The notes under the pieces were generated by a model that searched no databases, was not told the origin of the DNA, and saw nothing but the letters and a program-made list of their open reading frames with translations. 64,000 nucleotides of DNA from JAGVGT01 sp963807225 (GTDB lineage: Bacteria > Desulfobacterota > Desulfobulbia > Desulfobulbales > JAGXFP01): NCBI GenBank assembly GCA_963807225.1, contig CAWEAD010000008.1:372001-436000 (forward strand). Reading direction: 5' to 3'. Position numbers and translations under genes: made by a program. Below are positions 17,437 to 27,237 of the stretch, one piece after another. How positions within the stretch are numbered: position 1 is the stretch's first letter; each line of letters starts with the position of its first letter.

Positions 17437-18149
17437 TTACTTTGCTCCTCCAACGAGGTCGGTCGGAACTTACGGCGGTAGAGTGTCAGGAGTTTTTTGG
17501 CGGCCAGGGGGAAAAGACCCAGCAGGCTGAAGGAGATGAGCAGGCCAGGTGAAAGGATGTCGGCAGGGGAATCGATCTGTCCCAATTCCCGGCCGGCGTT
17601 AACATAAACCATGGTGGCCGGCAGCATTCCCAGTTGGGATACCAGGTAGTAGGTGGAAAGCCGGATCCGGGTAAGGCCCATGGCCAGATTAATGATAAAA
17701 AAGGGAAAGACCGGGATCAGCCGCAGGGTGAAGAGATAGAAAGCGCCCTCCGCCTCAATGCCCCGGTTGATCTTATCCAGCTTGTCGGCGAAGCGGCTCT
17801 GGACCCAGTCACGCAGCAGGAAACGGGCGACGGCACAAGCCAGGGTAGCCCCAATGGTGCTGGCAAAGGAAACTGCGATGCTACCGGTCCAGAAACCGAA
17901 CAGCGCGCCGCCGGCCAGGGTCATAACGGCCGCACCGGGTAAGGACAAGGCGGTTACCACGATGTAGAGCAGGACGTACCCGGCCAGAACCAGGAAACGG
18001 TTCGAGGCATATAGGAGCTGGAAATGTTCCCGGGATTCTTTCAGGTAGGATAGGGTTAGGTAATGCCCCAGGTCCAGGGCTCGAAAAGTGAAGGCGGCCA
18101 GTAAAAATGCCACCAACAGTCCCAGCCGGATAAGATTCTTGCGTTGCAT
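17433..18149 (-). CDS. TVP38/TMEM64 (DedA-superfamily) membrane protein
   Basis: A 238-residue inner-membrane protein with an N-terminal helix and the conserved SNARE-associated/VTT core: VTALSLPGAAVMTLAGGALF, then FLLRDWVQSRF and FTLRLIPVFPFFIINLAMG. It is translationally coupled by a 4-bp overlap to the disulfide oxidoreductase downstream. Members of this superfamily are proposed lipid scramblases; the function with the reductase is unknown. Transcription starts upstream on the minus strand, divergent from the kinase at 18361. Confidence 0.85.
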   Translation of the reverse strand: MQRKNLIRLGLLVAFLLAAFTFRALDLGHYLTLSYLKESREHFQLLYASNRFLVLAGYVLLYIVVTALSLPGAAVMTLAGGALFGFWTGSIAVSFASTIGATLACAVARFLLRDWVQSRFADKLDKINRGIEAEGAFYLFTLRLIPVFPFFIINLAMGLTRIRLSTYYLVSQLGMLPATMVYVNAGRELGQIDSPADILSPGLLISFSLLGLFPLAAKKLLTLYRRKFRPTSLEEQSK

Positions 18150-18360
18150 CGAGTACTCTCGCGGGGATGGAATGGTGTTCCGGCCAGATAGCTATGTAGA
18201 ACCGGAATTTACCTAAGCTTAAACAAATGTATCGGCCCTGTCCACTCCTGACCTGTTCACCTTCTGGGTTCCTGAACCATGGCGGCTGGAAAAGTCGGTT
18301 GGCCGACAGGGGAAGTTATGTTATCAAATGGGAACAAAAGTACCCTGGATGAACCCCTGC

Positions 18361-20310
18361 ATGTCGCTGAAGAAAGAGATCGCCCTGATTCTGCTCGTGG
18401 TAATCGGCCTGTTCACGGCCCTTGATTACACGGTCCAGCGCTTCGTGATTTATCCCAGCTATCGGAAACTGGACCGGAGCCGTGCCCGGGAAGATCTCCA
18501 GCGCGGTCTCGCCGTCCTGCAACGTGAAATTCTGCATCTGGATAAGCAGGTGCAGAACTGGTCGGCCAGGGACGACCTCCTGCGTTTCATGCGGGAACGT
18601 AACACCGGTTTCATTGAAACAAACCTGAGTCCCAAGACCTTCCTTGACAACCATCTCAACGCCATCTTTCTGCTGGATCAGAATGGCCGGGCCGTCTGGG
18701 GCCGGTCCCGCAAACTGGACGATTTAACGCAATTGCCCCTGGCTGAATTACCCGGCGATGCTCTCCCGCCTGGAAGTCCCTTGCGCAAACAGCGGACGGC
18801 GGAGGATTCAGTTAGCGGGATTCTGCTGACCGGAGCGGGACCGATGCTGATCGCCACCCGCCCGATCATTGATTCCGGCAAAACCGGGGAGCCGCTTGGA
18901 ACCCTGTTGATGGGACGCCTGATGGATCAGGAAGAGCTGGCAGCCATCGCGACTCAGACTGGTGTCTGGTTGACGGTCTGGTCCTGTAGGGCTGATGCCG
19001 GGAAGGAAAACCTCCTTACCCCGGTTTCCGACAGTTCCGATTGTGACTGGCAGGGGCCGGATATTCCCGGCGCTGAAGACTTGCGGGCCATCTCCACCAT
19101 CGACGCGGAAAAACCGGTGGTCCTGCGGGAGGAGAAAGGTGGAAAATTATGCGCCTACTCACTCTTTCCCAAGGTGGTTGGCGCCGGCTTCATGGTCCTG
19201 AAGAGTCATAGCGAGATGCCGATTTCGGCGATGGGCAGCGATGTCCTGCACGGCGCCATGTTATCGCTGCTCTGTGTGGGCTTGTTGATCCTGCTCGTAC
19301 TACTGGAGGCCTTGAATCTTTCAGTATTGAAGCCGCTTGGCCTGTTGACTAAGCAGGTGGTGGCCTTACGCCGGAACGAGGGAAACGGCAGTCATATTAC
19401 CGGAGTAATCAACTCGCAAAATGAGATCGGCGTGTTGGCCCGCGAATTCGATACGATGGTGGCTCAGTTGCTTCAGGCCCGCCGGCAACTGGCCGAACGT
19501 TCTTATCACTCCGGAATGACCGAGATGGCTTCCGGGGTGATCCATAACCTGCGTAATGCCCTGACCCCGGTCACCGCCAACCTAGATCTGCTCAAGGAAG
19601 AATTTCATGATCTGCCTCTGGCCCAGATGAAAATGGCCGGGGGCGAATTGGCTGATCCCGCTGTAAGCGGCGAGCGGCGAGAGATGCTGGTGCGATACCT
19701 GCGGGAATCGCTTGGTTATCTCTCCGAAATGATCTCCGATATCAGGGTCCGCCTAAAGAACCTGGATGCCGGAGTAGTTCAGGTTGAAAAGATCCTGGGC
19801 AACCAGGAAAAATTTATCGGCTTCAATCGGGGGGGCGAAGTAATCGAACTGGCTCAACTGATTCGTGAAGCATCCGTTCTGGTAAATCTGAACTTTCACA
19901 AGGGGCTGGATTTGCGGATTGATCCCACTCTGGAGGAGGTCGGCGTGGTGGTGGGCCAACGAAACGCCCTGCTGCACGTCTTCGCCAATCTGATCAATAA
20001 TGCCAGCGAGGCCATTTCCCGAGCCGAGCGGCGGCAAGGGTTAATCGAAATCGTGGCGGTATCGGAAGCTGACGTTGAGCCGGAACTGGTACATATCATG
20101 ATCAGGGATAACGGTTGTGGAATCTTGCCCGACGATCTGTCGCATCTTTTTGAAAGAGGGTATACTACAAAAAATAACTCCGGTTCAGGGATCGGGCTAC
20201 ATTGGTGCGCCAATACTGTGGCCGCTATGCACGGCAGGCTCTGGGCCGAGAGCGGCGGCCCCGACCGGGGCGCCACTCTGCATCTGATGTTGCCGAAAAG
20301 TCTGCCGTAG
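18361..20310 (+). CDS. CHASE4-HAMP membrane sensor histidine kinase
   Basis: A 649-residue sensor kinase. An N-terminal helix (about 8-27) is followed by a CHASE4-like extracytoplasmic domain (about 35-290, with FLDNHLNAIFLLDQNG), a second helix (about 300-325), a HAMP domain, a HisKA-type segment with H395 in VIHNLRNALTP, and a HATPase_c domain (NLINNASEAI, DNGCGI, GSGIGLHW). The H-box IHNLRN is atypical compared with SHELR. ATG 18361 is chosen from family N termini; in-frame codons at 18328 and 18346 are alternatives and no start has a strong ribosome site. It lies 20 bp from the response regulator, its likely partner. Confidence 0.88.
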   Translation: MSLKKEIALILLVVIGLFTALDYTVQRFVIYPSYRKLDRSRAREDLQRGLAVLQREILHLDKQVQNWSARDDLLRFMRERNTGFIETNLSPKTFLDNHLNAIFLLDQNGRAVWGRSRKLDDLTQLPLAELPGDALPPGSPLRKQRTAEDSVSGILLTGAGPMLIATRPIIDSGKTGEPLGTLLMGRLMDQEELAAIATQTGVWLTVWSCRADAGKENLLTPVSDSSDCDWQGPDIPGAEDLRAISTIDAEKPVVLREEKGGKLCAYSLFPKVVGAGFMVLKSHSEMPISAMGSDVLHGAMLSLLCVGLLILLVLLEALNLSVLKPLGLLTKQVVALRRNEGNGSHITGVINSQNEIGVLAREFDTMVAQLLQARRQLAERSYHSGMTEMASGVIHNLRNALTPVTANLDLLKEEFHDLPLAQMKMAGGELADPAVSGERREMLVRYLRESLGYLSEMISDIRVRLKNLDAGVVQVEKILGNQEKFIGFNRGGEVIELAQLIREASVLVNLNFHKGLDLRIDPTLEEVGVVVGQRNALLHVFANLINNASEAISRAERRQGLIEIVAVSEADVEPELVHIMIRDNGCGILPDDLSHLFERGYTTKNNSGSGIGLHWCANTVAAMHGRLWAESGGPDRGATLHLMLPKSLP

Positions 20311-20330
20311 GACAAGGGGAAGAGGTGAAC

Positions 20331-21440
20331 ATGAGCGGCGGTATTCCCGCAAAAAAACGGACCCCCAGGATACTGGTGGTGGACGACGAAGAAAATATTC
20401 ATCAGGCGATCCGCCAGGTGTTGGCTCCGGAAAACCGGCACCATTCGGCTCGCCGGGAACTGGCCGACCTGGCCGCTACTCTGTTTGAAACCACCAGCCG
20501 ACAGGATGAAACGGCTCTCTACGATCTAGTTTTCTGTCGCCAGGGAGACGATGCGCTGGTGGCTGTGGCACGGGCTTTGGAAATCGATGCTCCCTTTGCC
20601 ATGGTTTTCCTCGACATGCGGATGCCGCCGGGTAAGGACGGTTTGTGGACGGCGGCTCGGATCAGAGAGCTGGATGACATGGTCAACATCCTGATCATGA
20701 CCGCCTATTCCGATATCGATCCGGCCGAAATCTCGGCCACCGTCAAGCCGGCCGACAAACTGCTCTATCTTCAGAAACCCTTGCGCCCCGCAGAAATACG
20801 CCAGTTCGCCGCAGCCCTGTCCACCAAGTGGCGGACCGAGATAGAGTTGCGTACCGCCAATCTGCAATTGGCTGCCGCTCGCAACCGTCTGCAGCAGTTG
20901 TTGGACGAACGGACCGCAGCATTGAAGCATACCGAGCACCATCTGGACCGGGTTCAGACCGATCTGCAGCAGAAGGATGAACTGCTCGACCGGCAATCGA
21001 CCGAACTCTATGAATCGAACGTGGCCATGAAGGTGTTGCTGAAGAACGTATCCGGCGGTGAATTCGGACCGCAGCCGCAGGAGAGGGAACTGGACCAGAT
21101 GCTGGTCATGAACATCAAGGAACTCACCGGACCTTATCTGGACCGGCTGGCGGCCAGCGAACTGACCGCGACGCAACGAGATTATCTGGAAGTTCTTCGG
21201 TACAATCTGGAAAACATCGCTTCCCCGGCCATGTATCGCCTTTTTTCGGGTGAAACCGATTTGACCCCGGCCGAGCTCCAAGTCGCCAATCTGGTCAGGC
21301 AGGGCAGGTCGACCAAGGAAATCGCCGGTTTTTTATACCTGTCTCCGCGAACGGTGGAGTTTCACCGCGACAACATCAGAAAAAAACTTGGCATCGGCGA
21401 TCGGCGCACCAGTCTGCGTTCGGTCCTCCAGACGTTATGA
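20331..21440 (+). CDS. Response regulator with coiled coil and LuxR-type HTH
   Basis: A 369-residue regulator: receiver domain (about 12-165) with RILVVDDEE and phospho-acceptor D95 in VFLDMRMPPG, a coiled coil (about 170-235) and a LuxR/GerE helix-turn-helix at the C terminus (LTPAELQVANLVRQGRSTKE, then LSPRTVEFHRDNIRKKLG). The receiver is enlarged by roughly 40 residues between the acidic pocket and the phospho-acceptor strand. ATG 20331 follows AGAGGTGA at good spacing; the open frame extends further upstream inside the kinase gene but without a ribosome site. It should be phosphorylated by the kinase just upstream. Confidence 0.9.
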   Translation: MSGGIPAKKRTPRILVVDDEENIHQAIRQVLAPENRHHSARRELADLAATLFETTSRQDETALYDLVFCRQGDDALVAVARALEIDAPFAMVFLDMRMPPGKDGLWTAARIRELDDMVNILIMTAYSDIDPAEISATVKPADKLLYLQKPLRPAEIRQFAAALSTKWRTEIELRTANLQLAAARNRLQQLLDERTAALKHTEHHLDRVQTDLQQKDELLDRQSTELYESNVAMKVLLKNVSGGEFGPQPQERELDQMLVMNIKELTGPYLDRLAASELTATQRDYLEVLRYNLENIASPAMYRLFSGETDLTPAELQVANLVRQGRSTKEIAGFLYLSPRTVEFHRDNIRKKLGIGDRRTSLRSVLQTL

Positions 21441-21477
21441 AGGGTGATGGAATCTCAGCCGGGCGTGGTTTAGATCG

Positions 21478-22656
21478 TTACCTGCTCTTCACTCCGATAT
21501 TTGCCGATCGTTCCGGAGTTGAGCAAATTTGCTTCGCCGCGGTTCCGGGTAGGGGGAGGGGAGTTCCATTTGGAGATTTCTGCTCTAGTCCGGCGTGCAG
21601 TTCCAGCCGGCGCCCCTGTTTCTTGCCCGCCCTATATTGATCGGTATCGATCCGGACTGCCCGACGTCGGCTCCTACGCAAACGGGGATAGCGCAGGGCC
21701 AGGAAATGCTCCCGGTCCGGGTCCGGCCCCGGAACCGGCCAATGTGCAATCTCCTCGGTTCGGTTGGCTCCGTTCGGAGCCGTTTGCTGCCGGTTTCCGT
21801 CGGCCAATTTCTCCTGAAAACCCTTCAGGACTCCCAGATAAAAGGAATTCCTCCCGGTTACTCCAGAGGTTTTAAACTCCCGTCGATGTTGTCGCCAGAG
21901 GGTGGCCAGACGGCCGATCAGAAAAACGAAGACATATTCGGCCACCTTGACCTGACCTGGTCTTCCGATGAGATCGAAACATTTAAACTCCCGGCAGGCA
22001 GATGAATCGAAAGTAGTTGCCAGGATTACTTCCACTTGGAAAAAATCAATGAGAATGGTGGCCAGCAGGCGGTGATGGCCAGCCAGTCGCTGCAGTTTTA
22101 GATTGATGACTCTGGAGCAATATAATGTCGAGCCGGTCCCGCCTGGTAAACGGTGGCGGGCCAGTAATTCCCGGGCCTTGCGCATGGCCAGTAAGGCCTC
22201 GTTCTCGTTGGCTGACTCGGACAAGGCCAGGAGTTTGCGCACTTTTTCCAGTAGAGCCCGAGTGTGATCGTGGGCCAGGGGATCGGGCAGGGGGCTGGTC
22301 AGGGGCAGGGCTCCAGCGGCGCAACGGTACTCCTCCGGTACCCCCAGTCGTTCGCAGGCCCGATGGAAAGCTACGCCATGGGCCTTTTCGTCACCCTTTT
22401 CGGAAGAGACCAGCTGGTGAGCCATTTCGTGCCGGAAGACATTCAAAACTACTTCCCAGGGATGGCGGCGAATTAATTGTTCGGCCAGGCAGATGGACCG
22501 AAAGGCTGGTTGCCATTGCCCCCAATAACCGGTGGCCGAACTGATTTCGATCAGGGGAGAGGGTAGATCCACCTTGTGTTGCCAGCAGATCCGGCGATGT
22601 TCTCGGACCAGTTGCATCGCCCAGATTTTCAAGAAATCGCCACTTATGTTTGACAT
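21478..22656 (-). CDS. SprT-like metalloprotease fused to DUF2786
   Basis: A 392-residue protein. The N-terminal part (about 20-130) is SprT-like, with zinc-protease motif HEMAH in VFRHEMAHQL and a downstream His in AFHRACERLG. The middle (about 150-200) is a DUF2786 domain, VRKLLALSESANENEALLAM, followed by a region of about 100 residues that usually accompanies DUF2786. The C-terminal 60 residues are Arg/Pro-rich and low-complexity. The biological role is unknown; SprT relatives act in DNA-protein crosslink repair or proteostasis. It converges with the response regulator gene, ending 37 bp from it. Confidence 0.8.
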   Translation of the reverse strand: MSNISGDFLKIWAMQLVREHRRICWQHKVDLPSPLIEISSATGYWGQWQPAFRSICLAEQLIRRHPWEVVLNVFRHEMAHQLVSSEKGDEKAHGVAFHRACERLGVPEEYRCAAGALPLTSPLPDPLAHDHTRALLEKVRKLLALSESANENEALLAMRKARELLARHRLPGGTGSTLYCSRVINLKLQRLAGHHRLLATILIDFFQVEVILATTFDSSACREFKCFDLIGRPGQVKVAEYVFVFLIGRLATLWRQHRREFKTSGVTGRNSFYLGVLKGFQEKLADGNRQQTAPNGANRTEEIAHWPVPGPDPDREHFLALRYPRLRRSRRRAVRIDTDQYRAGKKQGRRLELHAGLEQKSPNGTPLPLPGTAAKQICSTPERSANIGVKSR

Positions 22657-22961
22657 GGGGCTAATATAATACCGGCGGACCCAGACGGCGACATGATTGT
22701 GAATCGATCCCGTTCAGAAGATTCCAGCTATAATGCAAATGCTGAAAAATACTTTTGATTCTCGAAGGTTACGTTAGATAAGCCCGTGTTGCCCCGTATT
22801 CTCCAAGTATTTTTCCGGCGTTGCCAGATAGGTCGAAAAAAAACATATAAAAAATTCTCAGGTAGATTGGGGTTAACTAACGTTTGTGCTTGATTTTACG
22901 GCCTGGCCTGGCCCCCTGTTTCACCTTATTATTAAATTAACTAAGCTGAAATATTTCTCGG
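22657..22961. other. Intergenic region between divergent genes
   Basis: About 305 bp separating the SprT-like gene (minus) from the PilZ gene (plus). It should hold both promoters, but I can identify no convincing -35/-10 pair, hairpin or repeat. Confidence 0.4.
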
Positions 22962-23765
22962 ATGAAAAAAAACAAGATGGTTCCGTTCGAGAAAATGCTT
23001 TCCGGCAATCCTCTCTATGATCAGGAACTAAAACTGGCGCCCTGGGAAATCGAGGCTGAGAACTTTGCCCGGATCGACGCACCCGAACTGATCGAAAAGA
23101 CTCTGCAGGTAATCAAGGACGATTACGTGCTACTGGTGCTGGCCTCGATGGAAGGGGGCAGATACGGTAACACCATTCTGGTCAAATTCGATCGGGATAT
23201 CCTATCCATCGACCGCCCCTCCGATTTCGACGAGAAGTCCGTCGAATGGTTTCGTATTTACTTTCAGGATATCCTCGGCGTTTGGAGTTTCTTCGAGGTC
23301 AAGACGATATCCGAATGTCTTTCTTCCCTATGCACCACCTATCCGGAAAGTCTTTATCGCCTGCAACGCCGCCAATATCACCGGGTGGAGGTACCACGGG
23401 GGACCAGGACGGTTTTCTGGGAGAACAACAATCTGTGTGATGGCGGGTATGTCAAGGATCTGAGCGCCACCGGCATGTTGATCTGCACCGGTCACTCCGA
23501 AGTCAAGTTCGAGAACGAGTCGGTTCTAAATGAAATTGCCATCGCCTTGCCGTATCTTCCTTCGGACTGCTGCAAGGAAACCGAGGAAAGAGCTGTGCTG
23601 CCGGTCATTCATAAGGGCCGAATCGTCAGATCTTTCAAAGACAGCGCTAACCTGATCTGTCACGGGGTTTCCTTTGAATATGATGAGGAGTCGGAACGGG
23701 AATTGGCACGTTTCGTCGAGGCACTTATGGAGCACGGGCAGAAGGTCGATCGAAAGATGTCATGA
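22962..23765 (+). CDS. PilZ domain protein, YcgR-like layout
   Basis: A 267-residue cytoplasmic protein with an N-terminal YcgR-N-like region (about 30-130) and a PilZ domain (about 130-255). The c-di-GMP-binding motifs are intact: RLQRRQYHRVEVP supplies the RxxxR element and DLSATGM the DxSxxG element. It probably reports c-di-GMP levels to a motility or surface target. Its stop overlaps the ATG of a decayed second copy of the same gene (ATGA at 23762), so the pair arose by tandem duplication. No strong ribosome site precedes ATG 22962; ATG 22977 is an alternative. Confidence 0.85.
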   Translation: MKKNKMVPFEKMLSGNPLYDQELKLAPWEIEAENFARIDAPELIEKTLQVIKDDYVLLVLASMEGGRYGNTILVKFDRDILSIDRPSDFDEKSVEWFRIYFQDILGVWSFFEVKTISECLSSLCTTYPESLYRLQRRQYHRVEVPRGTRTVFWENNNLCDGGYVKDLSATGMLICTGHSEVKFENESVLNEIAIALPYLPSDCCKETEERAVLPVIHKGRIVRSFKDSANLICHGVSFEYDEESERELARFVEALMEHGQKVDRKMS

Positions 23766-24481
23766 AACTGCATCGGAACCAGGAAATAAACCATTCCGGA
23801 CCATGCCCCTGGGTGAGCTCCGAATCGTCGTTTGCCACTTTACGGGACGGGAAACGGATCAAGACGATTCAGGGCGAAGTCAGGGGGCAGCACTTCTTTT
23901 TTACGCCGGTAGCCGCGATGGCAGGATTTTTGCGCCGAATTTACTGATCGCTTTGAAAACAAGGGTTTTGCAGGTTGACAAACCCCTGGACTGGGACGAA
24001 AAGCTAACCGATTTTCGACTCTTTTTCCGGAGAAATAACGATCTCTGGTTTGGTTTCCGGGTCCAGGATTTTGACATTCATCCCTTTACCCTCTCTTTTC
24101 CCCCTGCCGATGAAATTTGCTTTCTCCAGAGACGGCAATCTCCAGGAATTACCGTACCGTGCGGCACCAGGGCTATGCTCCGGAAAATAGGCAAGTTCAT
24201 AAGTGCTTTATTTGTCCGGGATACCAGTAACGACGGCATGTTGATCTGCTCCGGCTCCAAGGCTTTCGGGATTGATTTCGGCGCAAATTTACAGGGCATA
24301 TAATTTCCATTCCCGAGCATGGTTTGAACCCGAGCCAGACTCTGCCACCCATCGATAACGGCCAGGTCGTGCGGTGTTTTTTCGATGGGAAAACAAGGCT
24401 TATTGCCATGAAGTGGACTTTCGTTATGAGAGCCCATATGTCCGGGAGGCCCTGCAAAGCCTGGTCCGGGGCGCCGATTGA
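23762..24481 (+). pseudogene. Decayed tandem duplicate of the PilZ gene
   Basis: Starting at an ATGA overlap with the intact PilZ gene, homologous sequence continues for about 720 bp but switches frame at least three times. Recognisable pieces in order: VLQVDKPLDWDEKLTDFRLF and EICFLQRRQSPGITVP with NDGMLICSGS (one frame), LPPIDNGQVVRCFFDGKTRL (second frame), CHEVDFRYESPYVREALQSL ending at TGA 24479-24481 (third frame). They match, respectively, DILSIDRPSDFDEKSVEWF, YRLQRRQYHRVEVP, LPVIHKGRIVRSFKD and CHGVSFEYDEESERELARF of the upstream protein. The RxxxR Arg residues are lost. Multiple frameshifts argue against a sequencing slip. Confidence 0.85.
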
Positions 24482-24674
24482 CCACATTTTCCCGCTGCCA
24501 GATCGCTCCACCCCACCATCCGTTTTCGCCTTCACCCCAGAATAAATCTCTTGAGCCCAGTGGCCAACGGCTTTAGTGTTTCAACACGGAGAAGAATATA
24601 AACCCACTTCATCAGGAGAGGGTTTCGTTCGGGAATTGAATCTCCTCAAGGGTACTATAAACGCCTCTGACTTG

Positions 24675-24700
24675 AAGCTATCGACTTCAACCGATAGCTT
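24675..24700 (+). promoter_or_regulatory. Hairpin in the leader of the YceH gene
   Basis: AAGCTATCG (24675-24683) pairs perfectly with CGATAGCTT (24692-24700), 9 bp with an 8-nt loop, ending 37 bp before the chosen start codon. There is no T-run, so it is more likely an operator or leader structure than a terminator. Confidence 0.4.
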
Positions 24701-24737
24701 ATTGACTTACTGAACCTCTATGAAACACGGGACGATA

Positions 24738-25394
24738 ATGTTCGACTACACATTGACCGAGGCCGAGGCCAGGGTGCTTGGCTCCTTATTGGAAAAGGAA
24801 ATGAGCACTCCGGAATACTATCCGCTTACTCTCAAGGCCCTGACTGCCGCCTGCAATCAGAAATCGAATCGAGAGCCGGTGGTGAACTATGACGAGACTA
24901 CGGTGGTTCGGACTCTGGATGCCCTCAAAGAAAAAAGATTGGTGCGACAGAGCGATGCCAGCCGGGTACCCCGATACGAAGAGATATTCATCCGCAACGG
25001 CAATCTGGTCGACCGGGAGGCCGCCCTCGTCTGTCTGCTGCTATTGCGGGGCGGTCAGACCTTGGGCGAGCTTCGGGGGCGCAGCGAGAGGCTTTATTCA
25101 TTTTCCTCCATGGAGGAAGTGGAGGAGGTTTTGCAAAACCTGATTGATTTGGAGGTGGTCAAGAAAATGGAAAGGTTGCCGGGGCAGAAAGAGAGCCGCT
25201 TTGTCCACCTCCTTTGTGGTGAAGTGTCGGAGTTACCGGCTGGAAAATCTGGAGCCAGGGCGGAAGAAGCCACTCGGTTGGTCAGGGCGGAGAACGAGCG
25301 GTTGGCGGCTCTGGAAGATGAGGTCCGCGCTCTGCGGGACGAGCTGGAGGAAACACGGCAGGCTCTGCGGGATTTTCAGGCCCAGTTCGAGTGA
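24738..25394 (+). CDS. YceH-family protein (DUF480/UPF0502)
   Basis: A 218-residue protein made of two winged-helix domains. LTEAEARVLGSLLEKEMSTP and CNQKSNREPVVNYDE are the signature of the YceH family, whose biochemical role is not established. A coiled coil covers the last 45 residues (ENERLAALEDEVRALRDELE). Start 24738 gives an N terminus matching E. coli YceH; ATG 24720 in the same frame is possible. Monocistronic in appearance. Confidence 0.88.
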   Translation: MFDYTLTEAEARVLGSLLEKEMSTPEYYPLTLKALTAACNQKSNREPVVNYDETTVVRTLDALKEKRLVRQSDASRVPRYEEIFIRNGNLVDREAALVCLLLLRGGQTLGELRGRSERLYSFSSMEEVEEVLQNLIDLEVVKKMERLPGQKESRFVHLLCGEVSELPAGKSGARAEEATRLVRAENERLAALEDEVRALRDELEETRQALRDFQAQFE

Positions 25395-25516
25395 TTTCAA
25401 ATTGCCGTATTGACTCTGGCGTCAACCGTCCGACTGTAAACCTTCCTAACAAGACAACGGCGGGCAAGGCCTATTGTCGGGCTACCAGCCGTTATCTTGC
25501 CGTCAGGCGGCCGGTT

Positions 25517-25942
25517 TTACTCTACAGTGAAATCCGTGGCGGCCAGGATGTTAGAGTTGCTGTCCTGGACCTCAACCCGCCAGGATCCGGCGCGACCGGA
25601 CAGTTTCTTGCTGGAGTACGTACGCCAGCGATTACCTTGTCGGATCGGCAGGATCACTCGGGCAACTTCTTGGCCATCGTACAGCCAGACAAAGCTAACT
25701 TCGACATCGCGGCTGATGCTGGTTGCTTCCAGAAAGGCATAAGCCATTTCGGTGCCGGCCGGGAAGGTGCTGACGTTATCGACAGGCTCTCGGTTCTCGA
25801 TGCCGCTGCAAATGACCAGCCGGTTGATGGTCAGGCTGGCGGTGTTATCCGCAGCCCGGCAGGGGGAGGCAGGCCAGAGCAAGGTGGTCAACATGGCGGT
25901 CAGCAACAGGACAAGGGATAATGAGGTGGGATTTCTGGTCAT
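25517..25942 (-). CDS. Secreted DUF2914 protein
   Basis: A 141-residue exported protein with a signal peptide (hydrophobic 8-25, cleavage near SPCRA-AD). The mature part shows the DUF2914 pattern: ICSGIENREPVDN, a central VSFVWLYDGQEVARV and NRWRTYSSKKLSGRAGSWRV. Function unknown; such domains are often found in periplasmic or membrane-associated proteins. It lies 148 bp downstream of the SrkA-like kinase gene on the same strand. Confidence 0.8.
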   Translation of the reverse strand: MTRNPTSLSLVLLLTAMLTTLLWPASPCRAADNTASLTINRLVICSGIENREPVDNVSTFPAGTEMAYAFLEATSISRDVEVSFVWLYDGQEVARVILPIRQGNRWRTYSSKKLSGRAGSWRVEVQDSNSNILAATDFTVE

Positions 25943-26090
25943 GTGGTGGTCTCCTCACAGCTTGGAATTTTTTGGTAAGGGAAGCTTGCGGACGCCATTA
26001 GATAACAATCTTTTCCAGTATTTTGAAAGGGGCTTGAGCAAATTAAATTCAAAATTCATAATGGAAAAACTTTGATAGCCCTGGTCGGAC

Positions 26091-27092
26091 CTACCAGTTG
26101 CCCGAATCCCTGGTTTCCCGGATCCGCTGGAGTTGATCCTCAAGGTCGGCCAGCTCCTGGCGCCAGTACTGGTCGCTACCCCAGTCACGGGTAGGTGGAC
26201 CGTTGAGATCGTCGGCCTGGCGGGCGCACCAGGCCTGGAAGTGGATGAAGCGCATGGCCCGCAGGGGTTCGATTAACCCCAACTCGCGCCGGTCGAAAGC
26301 CCTGAAGGTCTCATAGCCCTCCAGAAAGAGGTCGATTTCATAGAGAGATCGTTCCGGCAGATCCGGAAGCAGCAACCAGAAATCCTGTACCGCCGGTCCT
26401 CGGGCGCAGTCGTCGAAATCGATCAGGTAGAACGATTCCCCCGGCCGGTATATGATGTTGGAGGCGTGGCAGTCACCATGGATGCGGAGCAGTCTCCGCC
26501 CTTCGAAAAGCGGGGTGATTTCCGCCAGCAACTCCTCGGCGGTTCGGAAAAAGTCTGGCGCCAGTTCCGGCGGCAGGAACTTGCCCCGTTGCAGAAAATC
26601 CAGATGTTCCCTGGTCGAGTGGGTCGGGTGGATGGTCGGCCGTTCCCGGTAATCGCGCAAGGTCCCGATGGCGTGGACTCGACCCAGCAAACGCCCCAGG
26701 GAGAGCCATTGTTCCTCGCTGAACTCATTGCTGAAGCGCCCGCCTTTCTTGGGGAAAAGGGCGAAGCTCACCTGATCGAAAGAGCCGAGGGTGTCTCCGT
26801 CCTTCAACCGGCAGGGTGCGATGACCGGCACCTCTTCCGCAGCCAGTTCCAGGAGAAAGTCGTGTTCATCTTGCAAGCCCTGGCGCGACCAACGGCCGGG
26901 CCGATAGAACTTGGCGATAAAGCCCAGTCCAGCCCGGCTTTGCAGCTCATAAACCCGGTTGATATAGCTGTTCATGGGCCGGCAGATGTTGGTGAACGGC
27001 TCACCCAACTCCCGCTCGGCCAGGGTGATGACCTGGTCTGGATTGAGCCGGTGAAAAGGGGAGAGTTCGGTGCCGTTCTTTTTCATACTCAT
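26091..27092 (-). CDS. srkA: SrkA/RdoA-like stress response kinase
   Basis: A 333-residue aminoglycoside-phosphotransferase-fold kinase. The catalytic loop is RIHGDCHASNIIY and the metal-binding motif LIDFDDCARGP, both as in E. coli SrkA (YihE), a Ser/Thr kinase that protects cells under stress. Length matches the family. ATG 27092 and ATG 27086 are both possible starts. It diverges from the VanY-like gene with about 145 bp between. Confidence 0.9.
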   Translation of the reverse strand: MSMKKNGTELSPFHRLNPDQVITLAERELGEPFTNICRPMNSYINRVYELQSRAGLGFIAKFYRPGRWSRQGLQDEHDFLLELAAEEVPVIAPCRLKDGDTLGSFDQVSFALFPKKGGRFSNEFSEEQWLSLGRLLGRVHAIGTLRDYRERPTIHPTHSTREHLDFLQRGKFLPPELAPDFFRTAEELLAEITPLFEGRRLLRIHGDCHASNIIYRPGESFYLIDFDDCARGPAVQDFWLLLPDLPERSLYEIDLFLEGYETFRAFDRRELGLIEPLRAMRFIHFQAWCARQADDLNGPPTRDWGSDQYWRQELADLEDQLQRIRETRDSGNW

Positions 27093-27237
27093 CTCTTTTT
27101 GCCTTGTGGCTGACCGGTTAATCGCTCCCGGTCATTACGTCGGTTCTCGATTTTTGTGGCAGAATATCGTATTGACGGTAAAATTGCTTGAGATATCCGG
27201 AGCATTCCCTAATGGAAAACCCGGGCGGAAAACTGCA

